In this document: piece by piece, positions 29,301 to 42,300 of the stretch | How the letters are laid out: each line of letters begins with the position of its first letter | Numbering within the stretch: the stretch's first letter is position 1 | Assembly (NCBI RefSeq): GCF_964199755.1 | Contig: NC_133896.1 | Span: forward strand, 85,606,215-85,670,214 | Reading direction: 5' to 3' | Origin: Larus michahellis | Lineage: Eukaryota > Chordata > Aves > Charadriiformes > Laridae | DNA length: 64,000 bases | Program-made: the position numbers and the translations under genes | The notes under the pieces: model-generated | The model's database searches: none | What the model was told of the DNA's origin: nothing | What the model saw: the letters and a program-made list of their open reading frames with translations, nothing else

Positions 29301-30713
29301 CTCAATGAAACACAGTAGTCACCCTGTCCTAATAAGGCCAGAGAGGAAAAAACATTCACAAGGAGAAGCACCAAGCAGCCTGCACAGTCTCTGAAGCTGT
29401 TTTCTCTGCAAGGGTATCCTATTCCACGTGCCCCACTGGTGCCCATTCTTCTGAAGTTCTGACCTGAAGCTGTCCCCCACATCGCTATCTCCCTACTTTC
29501 CTCCACAAGATTAGACCGCTTGGTTAAGCAAAGTGAGCATGTGAGAAAAGCTGAAAGGGAAATAGAAATCAGACCGCAATTGACACTTTGCCCCAAACCT
29601 GATCCTATAGTGCCTGAGCATGGTGAAGCAGAGGAGACTGTTATTGTAGTGGGAGCTGGCACCAGCCTCTGTATGTAAGTTGCCTAATGCTTTCCATTAT
29701 AAGATTATTGCAATCAATTTTTGAATAATGTTAAGACCTCTATTGTTTGTCTTTGAAATCTGGCAGAAGCAGGGATTGCCTAAGGGCCAGTGTCATGCCT
29801 TTCGCTCTACTGTTAATAAATTCAGATTTGGACAAGTAATAGAGGTGTTGAAAATCACCATATTCTTTACTGTAATTTCCAGAATGGAGAGTTATCTTGG
29901 CAAGTAGCTAAAACCCCAAGAGATCTGATGCGTCTGCCTTCATGCTGCACCAACAACATCTCCATGAATGGCTATATCTTGGGCTGGTACAGACAAAATG
30001 GGTCTGCCAGTCCACCAAGGTGACTCAGTGTAATAGGCATGGGATTACAATGGCCAGTGTGGGGACAGGGTATGGTGGCAGCTACAACAGGAAACAAGAA
30101 AGAAAGAAAAAGTCACTGGGGTGAGAGATCCAGAATTGGGAGCAGCTGACTAAAAAAAGAGATCGAAATGAAAGGAAAAGGGAGGGTTATGGGCAAAAAT
30201 GTGATGAAGACAATACTTCAAAGGAAAATTTACTCAAAGAAATAGAACTCACTCTACATGTCCCTCAGATGTCCTGTTCACACAGGACACCTTTTTTTAA
30301 TGAACTGAATAACCTGTTTCTGTTTGATGACGCTCAATCGGAAATTGCTTGTGTTGTTATGCCTGGAGGTCAAATTTTATCAATGGAGAACGATAAATGA
30401 CTGCTGGAGTAGAGCTTTTTTTGTGTTTATTAATTAAAAGTCTGCGACTAATATGAAATTACATACACAATGATAGAAGGCCATTATTTCAGTTGTCATC
30501 TGAAGGCTTTCAAAGGTAGAGAAATGACAAATATATAATTGCCTTGTGTAAACCTATGTATTGCAGACCTTAATGACAGGAAAATATTTCTATTTTCTCA
30601 CAGGAACCCTGTGTCAACCTGGAAAACATGTTAGCTCCTAGTCACCCTGAGGAGGTGGCAACTTGAACCTAATGCATCAAATGAACTTGGACCTAATAAT
30701 ACTAAATGCTGAC

Positions 30714-30800
30714 ACAAAAAAAGAAAAAAAAGAAAAAAAAGAAAAAAAAGAAAAAAAAGAAAAAAAAGAAAAAAAGAAAAAAAAAGAAAAAAGAAGGAAA
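30714..30800 (+). repeat. A-rich tandem repeat with 9-base unit (AAAAAAAAG)n
   Basis: About five exact 9-base units, then shorter ones, over about 85 bases. Its origin could be an expanded poly(A). Open frames through it encode only lysine or phenylalanine runs and are artefacts. Confidence 0.9.
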
Positions 30801-33800
30801 ATGGATTAAGGAAATACAGCATGTCTTTTGTCACAGTACCCTTCATTGGTTTACATTTTTGTGCTTAAAGTTAGACCCCGTAGCAGCAAAAGAGATGATG
30901 GGAAGGGAGAGGGGAACACAAGTTTACTAGATAGCAGTGAGGCGGTCACATACACTGGTGGGAGGTGGAAGCAGTGGCAAACCCTCAAGGAATCATGAAC
31001 TAGGCACAACGCCTACATTCAAGAAAATGGGAAGCAGGGCTGAAATCTGGTCTGCCCTGAACTAGTCAGAACTGCTGCTTTTAGCACAATTAGCCATGTA
31101 GCTGAGCATTCTAGCACAGCCCTGGGGACTCATATCCACCTTCAGCCTAGCCTACATGCAGTTTTCTAGCCTTCATTTTCCCAACGTCCAAACAAGCACT
31201 GTGGTTGTGCTTAGAGTGCTCCCAGGGCCAGCACTCTGGCACACACTGCTTGTCTGCTACTGTCTTCAAAACTTGGGAGCTCCAGCACTTCAACTGTATG
31301 TTTCCAACTGCAGAGTCAGTTATGGAGCTGTTATACCAGAAGTTATAGTAATTGAGTGCTACATCTGGCTTAGTTAAGAATTCTAGATATGATGATAGCC
31401 TGCAGTAGGATTTTGCAGTTGTTCAGCAGGGGTTGAACACAAAGCATTCCAACCAGGTAGAAGTAACAGTGGCCTGCTTTGGCAGGGGTGGGGGAAACTC
31501 TATTCCTATGGTTTCCATGTCATCTCTAGACCCATTTTTACAAAAATCTCAAACTCAGCATGCTGTATAAGCACATATTCAAAAAAATCTTGCGAGGCCT
31601 TCTGAACTTCATCCATCTACCTAACAAAAGGGAAGAATTCTGCAAAGAAGAGTGTGGAAACTAAGAATTCCCATTCCAGCTGAGGCTATTAGGATTACCT
31701 CTGGGATTACTGTTTACTCATTTCCCAGCAATGCTTCCATATTATTATTTCAAGGCAATTTTCCAAACTTTTTTCCCAAGGGGGCGTATTAATATAACCT
31801 TCCTGAACTATTCTTTAAGTCAGTACATGCCAAACAAAGGCTGCACAAAGATTTGACAATGTAGCTCTTTTGCTATATAAAATTGCACAGCATTTGTAAG
31901 TAGACTAGGAGAGGATAATGTTCATGTCCCACTCAAAATTCTCTTAAGGTGTTGTGTTTTAATTGCACTGCAGCTTTTGCTGGGTGCTATATATATATGT
32001 AAAATAAATATATTATTTTCTGTGTGTATTTTCTTTAAGTATTGCCGAGTACTGCCATGCAGCGTTGAAATAATTTTCTATTCCATCCCATTTTAGAAGT
32101 GGGTGAAGTTGTAGTATCTGAGATAGAGTCATCAAAGCTAATGGAAGTCATTCCTTGGAATTTAAGTCACGATTGTGTTAAGATTTGCAAGTCATATCTT
32201 AAGTCTGCACAGTATTTTGAAAGTTTCTGGAAGAAGGGTGTTCTGGAAAGAGGAAAAATCATTGTAAGGTATAACTTTTCCTACAGGATAAATTATTCTT
32301 CAAGTACAGAATATATAACGTAACTCTTATAGAATTGTGTACAAAAAAATGAAAGAAACCCCAAACCCACCAAATCCAAATCCAAAAGAAACAATTTGTT
32401 AAAATACACATTAATCATAGTTTCACAAAAGAACAAAACAGTTGTTTTTATAATTTCAAATTAATTCTTTCCATTTGGCAGGCAGAGCATAGTGTGAGAA
32501 CTGATCAGTTATGATATGGAAATAACACTCAAGAAAATATACTTAACTTTAGGGAAAAGGTTTGTTCATCTCTTCATTAAATGTAGAATGATTAATACTT
32601 CAGCTATTGTTTTAATACCTAAAGGGCAACAACTACTATTTTCCCATTAAACGTTAGTACTGACTCAGCGTGCGGTTATATGAGGTGTTCCTCTTTGGAT
32701 GTGTCAACTGAAAAGGGAGCCTATTGCAATGGCAGTGCAACTCTGAAGTCAAAGTAAATGGAAAGAGGCACGTAGGCAGAATGTGATGATGAAGGTAAAA
32801 GTCTTTTTTTTTTTTTCCTGTTAGTCTACCTAGCCTTTAAATGGCATTTTTGTTTTAAGATTTTATTATTTAATCATACATTATAGTCACACCTGTTAAT
32901 CTTCTCGCTCACCAGTACTACACACTGCTAGGTGTGTGGTATACTGGCAGAAACCAGGAAAACCTCACAATGGACGCTTTCTAGGTGCAGACGTGCAGTT
33001 TACATAAGTAGAGTTTAGCATTTTGGATAGTAAAACTAAAGTTCGTTTTAAGTGGATTTACTGAGAGAAAGGAGGGAAGGGGAAAGAACTTTCAGCTCCC
33101 TCCAGTACACATTGGTTGGTGTGGTAAATGTTTCCCTACCACAAGATGCAGTCCCAGACATGAGGTTTCATAACCCCTTGCCAACCCTTTCTCCCTAACC
33201 AGATCAGTCCTGAGTCCTCTCCTTCTGCACACATTTTTAATCTTGAATTTTCAGTTGCTTAAAATTTTCCCAAACCAATTGACTTTGGGATGAAGCACCC
33301 TGTGCCCACTTTCTACCAGAAGTCGGTTTCTTTTTTAGTCTGAGCAAATCTCATTTATGTATATCTGCACTTTCAACTCACATGCCTCCTATATGCTCAA
33401 AGTCTTGCACTCACATAACTAAAAATCACAACCAGAGCTGTAACTTTTGCATGTGGATACATGTAGAGTTCCTGCATCTCCTACTGACATGAATAATGCT
33501 ATCAAATAAAGCTACAAATTTCTTGGGACAACTCAAATAAAATGTTGTAACTGATATCCACCCTAAGGAGCCAGAAGCTAGGAATAAAAGAATACCCTAA
33601 ACTAGGAGGAAAAAAAAAACCAAACCCAAACCTAAAGAGAGACAGTCCAGGACTGTAAGGCACTCGGCACCAAACCACAACTCTCTTGAGCAATATGTGA
33701 ATTTATGTCAGGTTCTCAAAAGTGGAGCTTCACATGAACACAAACACTATACCTCAGTCATTTAACTCAAAGAGGGTCTCCCTAGATGGAAGAGCTTCCT

Positions 33801-33839
33801 GTTACTCCCCAGACTTACTGCTGTTCACAAATAGATAGG

Positions 33840-33970
33840 TCTACATACACATACATATATAATGTATATATCAAGTATGTACAATATGCATATGCATATC
33901 AATATGTACACATATGCATATGTATGCTATAAACATGTGAAATACATATTAAGCATATTTTTCTATTATA
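33840..33970. repeat. AT-rich alternating purine-pyrimidine stretch (ATATGCATATG type)
   Basis: Repeated TATGCATATG, TACATATG and TGTACA palindromic words over about 130 bases. It is low complexity and self-complementary. Confidence 0.7.
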
Positions 33971-34270
33971 TATAAAGCACAGCCTATCTAGACACATGTA
34001 TACATATGTCTGAATAATCACATTTTCTTTTTTTATATGTTGGTCCCATAAATTCATAGGATTAGGACTGAGCAACCTGAAGTATAGCACTTCATTCCAT
34101 GCCCAGTTCTCTCTGTGATAAGTGGGCTCCTCAAGAAAGCTGAGCTGTTCCCCAGCAAGAGACAGCTTAAAATGCTGAACATGGTTTTTTTTCTCTAGCC
34201 AGACCACAAAACCCTTTCTCAAGAAAGAATGACCTCATATCTTATTAACCCGAGCACAAAGTGAATGAGC

Positions 34271-34330
34271 TCACACACACACCAGCATACGCGCACACAC
34301 ACACATACTTGCACACATACACACATGCAA
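34271..34330 (+). repeat. Interrupted (CA)n tract
   Basis: CA dinucleotide runs are broken by CAGCATACGCG and TACTTG. It is a typical ageing microsatellite. Confidence 0.85.
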
Positions 34331-34606
34331 CCAAACAGACAAGCAAAAGCTGAGATACAGACTTTTAGGAACAAGACTTCTAAGGAAAGGTAATTATATA
34401 TGGGGTTTGGAATCTAAGTTTTTTTTTCTAAAGGTAGTGCCACATGATGGTTCTTCAAGAGCTTTGAAAATTACATAAGGAATTTGCAGTCTTATTTTAT
34501 ACTTTCTCTTTGTTTTCCTTCTCTTATTTGAATCTAACAGACAAATAAACAAAAAAAATCCATATTTGGCATCTCTTTGGGTTGCTTAGAGGGGAAAATC
34601 AACTTG

Positions 34607-34665
34607 ATATTTTCTTTACAAATACTTTCTTTACAAATACTTGATATATTCTTTACAAATACTCC
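34607..34665 (+). repeat. Short tandem repeat of TTCTTTACAAATACT units
   Basis: Three copies of a 15-base core lie close together, two of them preceded by CTTGATAT, producing a mixed 15/24-base periodicity. Confidence 0.75.
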
Positions 34666-34959
34666 AGTAGGACAGAATATGAAGTAACCACTCAGGACAA
34701 GAAACACCGAAGCTGCGTATGTAATTGGCCACTACTGTGGAAATTAAATACTATAAATGTGTGAGGGAAAAGCAACCTGAGTTCTGCATATTCATACATG
34801 GTGTGTTTGTACACTTCTGAGTTTCATAATTGTGATTGTCCTTTGTTGATAATGATACAGAAGTGGAAAAGTTACAGAGCATAACTATTCCGAGAAAAAC
34901 AACTTGAATTAAGGAAAGGCTTGCACAGGAAGAGAAACAAAGTGGACTACAACTTCCCT

Positions 34960-35455
34960 CCTGGAAAAAGAGATGACAGGGGAGAAATATAATAGGGTCT
35001 ACAAAATTATGAATGGCAAAGAGAAGATGAGCAGAAAATGACTATTCCCTATTTCTCATAACACAAAAAATTAGGGAGAATTCAGTTCCCTCCACATTAA
35101 AAACAAACAAAAGGAAGTACTTTTTCGCACAACATAATAATTAAACTGTGGAAGTCCGCCACAGGATGTTGTGGAGGCCAGCACTGAAACCGAGGTCAGA
35201 AAAGGTTTTAGTAAAACTTGGGAAGAATAAGTCTATTGGTGGCTATTCAAAATGATGGTACAAATGCATGCCTCAGTCACCCTTTAAATCGGTGATTACT
35301 GAGAGACGGGAGAACTTGACTGGAGATGATTCACTTTATATCGGCCTGTGTGTCTGCGACTGGCCCCTGCCAGAGGCAATCCAATGGGCTAGCTGCACCT
35401 TGATTCTGACCTAATACGGTTATTCTTAGCCTCTCAGAAACCTTTAGATATCAAG
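34960..35455 (+). mobile_element. Ancient CR1 LINE 3' end, plus orientation
   Basis: Recognisable steps are taatagggtctacaaaatta, tatttctcataacacaa, aaacaaacaaaaggaagta, ccgccacaggatgttgtgg, ttggtggctattcaaaatga and a degenerate 3' tail. This is the pattern of old CR1 copies shared with turtles and crocodilians. It is non-coding and strongly diverged. Confidence 0.7.
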
Positions 35456-38204
35456 GTCTGTGTAAGTGCAGGTCCTATGAAATAATGCGCATAAGCAGAG
35501 AACTATGACATTTTCCTTTAATTTTCATTGCAATGTAATATCCTCAACTTGATGAAGAGATGAAACCATCATACGTATTACCATGAATCAGCAAAAGAAT
35601 TCCCAATATATGGTAGGGGTTCATTTTCCCCTTAATCTCCACGTAGTTTCACAGTGTCCTTACTTTTGATACATGTGCACGTTTCAGCATGTGAATGCTA
35701 GTTTAAAAATGACTATTTGCAGGATTAATGCTAGACGTATGCTTAGGTTGGTTTGTATCATTGATTTCATAACTGTAACATCACCAAAGAGTCGGTTTCT
35801 TTATAAAATTAACAAATATACAGTATAGATTGATGCAGGGCATTGTGCGACCTTAACGGTCATTGAAGAGGCTAATGCTGTCTGAGGCCAGGCATGCACT
35901 AGAAGTTTTCCATGTAGCCCCTCAAAGCCTCTCAATCCTGACATAGGTTCTAGCCCTCTTTGTATTTTAGCCCCTGTTGTGCTTGGTTCTGAACCAGAAA
36001 AGCTCAGCAGCCTTTTCCTCAGCTTAAGCACTTCGGTAGTCTCTGTGACGTCCGTTTGGCGATTTGTACTTCCTACGTGCTTTGTTTTCTCATAGGTCTA
36101 GTGCACAAATCTGGCTTTCGGCACACTTTCTGTTCCATTTCTCTGGACTACTTCAAAGTATGGATTTTGTAGCAGCTGTATCTTTATTATTCATTAGGTA
36201 TCAAGATGAAGAAACCAAACTCATGTCAACATATTCAGGATGTTAGCCCAAGTCTCATGAGATGAAAAGTCAGTCAGGGCATAACTAAAAGGGCGCCATC
36301 CCAAATTCATAATTTATTCCTAACAAATCCTACTTCAGCTTTCTTAGGATTGCCATAAATTTTCAAGGACCAACATTACTTCTGGAGTGCAGACTACCTA
36401 GGCAAGGATCTGATATGAAAACCGGGAGGGATAAGCGGTAATTTTTAAATCGGTTTCCTTTCAACTTCTGCAAGCACGTTATTCTGTTTATGTTCTTTCC
36501 TTTTGCATTGTTATGTGGGATGTTAGTAAGTTTTCTGCCAGCATGTTATCCATAGTAGCTGCTCATATTTAAAGCATGTCACACTCCTGACATGTTGGGA
36601 AGTATCACAGCCCAGTATAATATTTGGCTTTCAAATTTTTGTTTTGCAACAAGAGGACCAACAGTCTAGATCGGCAAAAGCGACTTTGGTTATTAGAGTT
36701 CGGACATGAACTTGGCTCGCTAACACCAGAGAAATACAAGAGCCTCCTTTCATGCTCTTAATGAAATCATTAATTATGTCAGCAGCTCAAACGATACATC
36801 TCCAAACACTTTACATTACTTTGCAAACGGGTAGTCGCATAGAAGTCTTAGAAAAAATACTCATCAATTCTAAATTCATAACTTCTAACCATAAAGAGAT
36901 TTCTGGTTCCAGCGATTTGTACGGTCATTTTCTCTCATCCCCTTATTCTGCCATGCAGTGACTGAAGATTGTTATTGCTTGTTAAAAAAGAGTAAACTGA
37001 AAATAGATCTATATATTGCTGCCTTGTTGCAACCTGAATGAACTTCCTGAGCCTGAAAATTTGCCATCTTTCTGATTAGCAAGGAAACCATCTCAATAGA
37101 TTTCTTTATTTTTAGCTAGGTATTTACTGTATATGTGACCCTTGCTATATTTCCTATCATTACTAAATAGCTTGTTTTGATTAAATAACCAACCTGTTGA
37201 TAATACTATAAATAATAATTACATGATTTGTCTTTCTTGATTTAAGCATGCATGGCTTCATCTTTTAGAATAGCCTCCATTACAGAAATGAGCTTTTATA
37301 TATGATAAATAAAAACAGATTTCAGCTGTTAAAATCAGAAGTAGACTTGGGGAAAACTGTTTCTAATCACAGAGCTAGAATAATGCCATCTACATTAATG
37401 CTGTACTACACTTAGGGAGACAGACAACTTGTGAAGTAAATCAAGGACCAACATTCAGATTGTTTTTGTTAATCTTTCACATAAAATATATGATCTAATG
37501 CTGTTACTGTTTGTTTCAGTAAACAGACAGTCTTTGCCTTACCCACATCACTGAAAGATGGAGTTTATCTGCTCTGTGATAGCATAAAAAGAATGAAAAA
37601 ACATAGTAGCATGACAAATAAAGCAAAATAAACATGATGATATAAATAAATCAAAATTAATACATTTTCTTACGAAGTCTGTCATTATGTTTATGGCCAG
37701 GCACTGTATTCACATGCCTTGTCACAACATAATGAAACTTATAATGAAAGTGCTGCAAAAGAGACTGGAATAAAACCCCAGTATTTCTTCACACAGCAGT
37801 GTTTTCATGGAATTCTGTAAGTGGAACTTTTGGACTTAAAAGTGTGATTACTTAATTTATAAAGTGCTTCCAGCAAGACCCTGGAAATAATGACAGAAAT
37901 GCAGAAAAATTTCAGATATGTCCCCCGGCCAATATTCTTAGGGACCCTTCCAGTACAGAGGATAAATTAAGCAATCAGCTATAACTGGGATTTGGGAGGA
38001 TGGTTTCAGGTCAGTGAACTAGCCATCTTGGTTTGCTTCTTTGGAGCAATTTGAAAGACTCAGTATCTTCCATACAAATTACTTAAGGAGGTAAAGTAAA
38101 ACTTAAGATGTTTCTAAAACAGCCATGATAGCTGAGGGGTATAATGAAACTGTACACAAAAATAAATGAAGATAGAAAAGCTTGGGGATCGGGGTATAAA
38201 CCAA
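35456..38204. other. Intergenic, no gene seen
   Basis: AT-rich with no supported exon. The block 36,640-36,800 has isolated CpGs and ATTA cores in an otherwise CpG-poor setting, a pattern often seen in conserved enhancers. Confidence 0.45.
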
Positions 38205-39357
38205 CTGTAAGAGGCAAACTTATTACAAGAGTGAGACATCCACAAAGGACATCCTCATAGGGAAGCTTAGGAAGTGTGGGTTAGATGAATGGACAGTGGG
38301 GTGGATAGATAACTGGTTGAAAGACAGAGCTCAGAGGGTCGTGATTAGGGGCACAGGGTCTAGTTGGAGGTCAGTGACGAGTGGTGTTCCCCAGGGGTCA
38401 GTACCGGGCCCAGTCCTCTTCAATATATTCATCAATGACCTGGATGAGGGGATAGAGTGCACCCTCAGCAAGTTTGCTGATGACACAAAGCTGGGGGTGG
38501 TGGCTGACACACCGGAAGGCTGTGCCGCCATGCAGAGAGACCTGGACAGGCTGGAGATCTGGGCAAAGAGGAACCTTATGAAATTCAAGAAGGGCAAGTG
38601 TAGGGTGCTGCACCTGGGGAGGAATAACCCCATGCACCAGTGCAGGTTGGGGGCTGACCTGCTGGAGAGCAGCTCTGTGGAAAGAGACCTGGGAGTCCTG
38701 GTGGACAACAGGATGACCATGAGCCAGCAATGTGCCCTCGTGGCCAAGAAGGCCAATGGCATCCTGGGATGCATCAAGAAGAGTGTGGCCAGCAGGTCGA
38801 GGGAGGTCATCCTCCCCCTCTACTCTGCCTTGGTGAGGCTGCACTTGGACTACTGTGTCCATTTCTGGGCTCCCTGGTTCAAGAGGGACAGGGAACTGCT
38901 GGAGAGGGTTCAGCAAAGGGCTACCAAGATGATTAGGGGACTGGAACACCTCTCTTATGAAGAAAGGCTGAGGCATTTGGGTCTCTTCAGTCTGCAAAAA
39001 AGATGGCTGAGGGGGGGACCTTATCAACACTTATTAATACTTAAAGGGTGGGTGTCAAGAGGATGGGGCCAGGCTCTTTTCAGTGGTGCCCAGCAACAGG
39101 ACAAGGGGCAACAGGCACAAACTGAAACACAGGAAGTTCCACCTCAACATGAGGAGGAACTTCTTTACTTTGAGGGTGGCAGAGCACTGGCACAGGCTGC
39201 CCAGAGAGGTGGTGGAGTCTCCGTCTCTGGAGACATTCAAAACCCGCCTGGACGCGTTCCTGTGCAACCTGCTCTAGGTGACCCTGCTCTGGCAGGGGGG
39301 TTGGACTAGATGATCTCCAGAGGTCCCTTCCAACCCTATGATTCTATGATTCTATGA
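38205..39357 (+). mobile_element. CR1 LINE, 5'-truncated copy, plus orientation
   Basis: The copy ends at 39340-39356 with ATTCTATG repeats, the typical avian CR1 3' terminus. The upstream sequence encodes the C-terminal half of the reverse transcriptase: SGVPQGS, the polymerase box FADD (residues 60-63 of the frame starting at 38296), and an [10 protein letters not shown] tail at 39083-39277. A full CR1 is about 4.5 kb, so this copy is 5' truncated as usual. It is one of the two younger-looking copies here. The 5' boundary is approximate. Confidence 0.95.
38296..39277 (+). pseudogene. Broken CR1 reverse transcriptase (ORF2 C-terminal part)
   Basis: One frame runs from 38296 and keeps CR1 sense ([29 protein letters not shown]) until a seven-G run at 39011-39017. 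There an apparent extra base shifts the CR1 sense into another frame, which also has a TAA at 39035. The true C-terminus ends in LDAFLCNLL at 39277. The element is therefore inactive, although its active-site aspartates remain. Confidence 0.85.
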
Positions 39358-42300
39358 CAGTGATGAACCTGAGGAATTTTCAAAAAGAGAGAAAAGACAT
39401 ACTTTTCATACCAAGGTAAAAGTTCAGGAACAGGAAAACCGAAAAGTGCTGTGTTGTAACACAACTGAAGTTGATTGAAGTTCCTTATAAGAATTACGTT
39501 ATACAAGAAAAATTACATACCTGTGAACTTTGCACTTGGCAAAATATTCCTGTCCTACACTAAAGGGACGAAAGAAGACAGAGAAAGCCACAGCATTACT
39601 TTAAACTTGCTGTAGTTCTTCCTGTCTTTAAAGAACCCATACTTGACAACGTTCCCATTTTCTTTCTCCCCTCAAATGAGGAGACATGCCTTTTGCAACA
39701 CCACCCCCCCAAATCCTTCTCACTAATACTATTCACAGCTGTCTCTAGTTTGACTTCTAGCCTCTTTTGACTAATGCAGCTCTCAGATAAGTTTCCAACC
39801 TCTTTCAATTGGCTGAGTCCCAAATCTCCTCCTCTATCCACATCCTCATAAACTGTTCAGTTCTTCTGTTCAGAAACACCCTGTTTAAATTCCACGTTGC
39901 ACTGGGCATTGTGTTTCATTATGGTTCTTTACTTGGCCATTTAGAACCTTATCCAGACGATCTTTCGTCTTTTTCCCTCTCCCCTTTCTTTGGGCTTTAC
40001 ACTGTGCTGTCATTGAACCCTTCCTTATGATTATTATGTGTTTGCATTACCATAACAGCTAAGAGCCTGAACTATGGACCGAGACCCACAATATGAGGCC
40101 TCCCTAAACACAGCACCTTTATTCACTCTCAAACTATTTTTTGGATAATGACACATTAAATTACCTCCATCTAGTTCCGTTCTTTATTCCATCTCTCATT
40201 TGTATAGGCTTGAGCTTAAGCTAATCAAGGTTAAGATCTCAGCAGAGCTCTTCTCCAAACCCACACTCTTTTTTTACTATTTGTCCCTGTTGATAAGAGT
40301 CTTATCAAACATGCAGTCCCTTGGGTCCATGGTTATGGATTTTTACTTGAGAGAGGAGGAGGGGGTGAAGTTTGAGGCATTTTGATGCTTCCAACACTTG
40401 GCTTATACTCAAATATTTTCCTCTTTCAACATCTCTAGAATGTATCCTGAATACAAAACTTTCACCTGGGTGCTTCACCCTCTGCATCTTAACCCTCAGC
40501 CATTGCAAGCTGTTCACCTCCTGGTCCACTCAAAGAATTGCCCAAATCATCCTCTATGATAGTTGTTTCAGTCCTACAATCTATACCATTCATGGCCTTC
40601 TGCTACCTACCCCCCTCTAAAATGACAAAAAAACTCTCCACCTTTTATCCCTCTAAATCCTTTCACAACTGAACTGCACCGTACCTGTATGTTCATTTCT
40701 TGCAGCATTCCCATCTTCACTAGCGCTACTAGCACTACCAGCTTTCCCTGCCTGTTCATCCACATCTACCTCGCACCCCTCTGTGCTTTGCCTCCTTGTG
40801 TCCCTTACGCCATTAAGCCACTTCCTTACACACCTTTAAATTCCACCTGAAGCTTTACTTCTGCCGTGATGTTTGGCAGTTACTCCCTTATAGACAGTGG
40901 GGTGGACTGATACAAAGCTAACTGAAATGGATTTGGGTTTATTGTTATCCCATTTGTCCTCTCCCTATTTGCTTGGTTTGTTTCCCTGTTGCAACTTGTG
41001 CTTAACGAATTGTTAAGCAGAATCTATTTTTGGTACCACAGGACGGTATGGCACCAAATACAGCAGAGCCCTTACGCTCATTTGCAGTCTGTAGATACTA
41101 TCTACCATGCAAAAGCTCTGTAGAACACACATGGGATCTCGGAGACCCCCATGCTTGGCAAAACTTAACAAGGCTGTCTTAGTTCAGCTTTTATGTGTTT
41201 ATGGAAAAACGTGCCTAAAATTTAACAAAGGCACTGGTTTATGCATTCTTACATGCATGTTTTTTTCTTTTTTTTTTCCAGTAAATGTATTTTGAGATAT
41301 AACAAGTAAACATCTTGCACAAGCCTGGGCCTGAAGCTGAGCACCTGCAACTTAAATAAGATCATCATTGTTTGACTGGGTTTAAATAATTTAGTACAAA
41401 TTGGCTTTCCTATAGGTGTTGACAAGCATATCATCACTACTTACTAATGAGTACAGGATTCCAGAGGACTGTACAGATATCACACTCCTCCTCAGACTGC
41501 GCATGTGTCCCTCGAGTCAAAGTATTTCATAAACAAGCACCTGGAGACCTTGATTAAAAAACACCTGCTCTGAAGCTGTTGGGAGGACAGATTGCACAGT
41601 GTGCAGATGGCCTCCACAGCATGGGTTGCTGATATTTCTGATATCCGTAGTCACTGGAAATAAAGTTTGTTTCCCTTCCTCCCCCACACCGACCCAACCC
41701 TTTATGCTGGCTGCACAGTGGTTGGTTTCATGAAAGGAGTTTATGACCGTGTCCTCAAAGAAGTGGTTGAGGGAGAGTCTGCCACGGTCTGACAGTAAGT
41801 GCAACCATAGAAATGACGAGTATGACAAACCCTGCCTTTGTGACAGGCCAGGCTGTTGTTATCGTTGATTACCTTTTGGCCTGATGTTGCAAAAATAGTG
41901 ATATTTGGTGAAAAGAGGATAAAGGCATCTCAGGGGCAATTAGTGATAAGCAGCCGTCTGATAAGCCTTACCACCTGTTGCACAATTTTTCCCTATTCAT
42001 GCCTGTGACTCCATGGATTGTTAACAAAAAAACATACAGATTTAATCAGGTCTGACATTCACCCCTGGGTCCTGCAAGCTCTTTCTCTCCATACAAATGG
42101 GATAGCTCAATTTTAACATCAGTTTTTCGGTTCTACTGGTCCTGGCACAAGGTTCTTGTAGGAGTTTTAGTGCTCTGCTTTCAAAGATGGAAAATAATAA
42201 AGCAAGGAAGGGCTCTGTCAGGTCTGGGCACATGTGAAGGATTTCTGCAATGACTAGGGTCTAAGAGGGTCTCTGAAAAGGACTGAAATAGCCACATGCC

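Larger units (their letters stand above)
25216..34959. other. Intergenic, no gene seen
   Basis: AT-rich with homopolymer and simple repeats. The block 28,850-29,060 is rich in homeodomain-type cores and might be conserved non-coding DNA. A 123-codon minus-strand frame at 29291-29662 matches no family I recognise. Confidence 0.5.

Noticed and set aside
29291..29662. 123-codon minus-strand frame
   Set aside because: No domain, no splice pattern and no flanking exons. Frames of this length occur by chance. I could not link it to a known repeat protein.
30631..30930. Lys-rich and Phe/Leu-rich frames through the A-rich repeat
   Set aside because: They are products of the 9-base A-rich tandem repeat, not proteins.
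30714..34665. Repeat arrays considered as CRISPR
   Set aside because: The units are simple-sequence or contiguous tandem repeats without spacers, and the genome is vertebrate.
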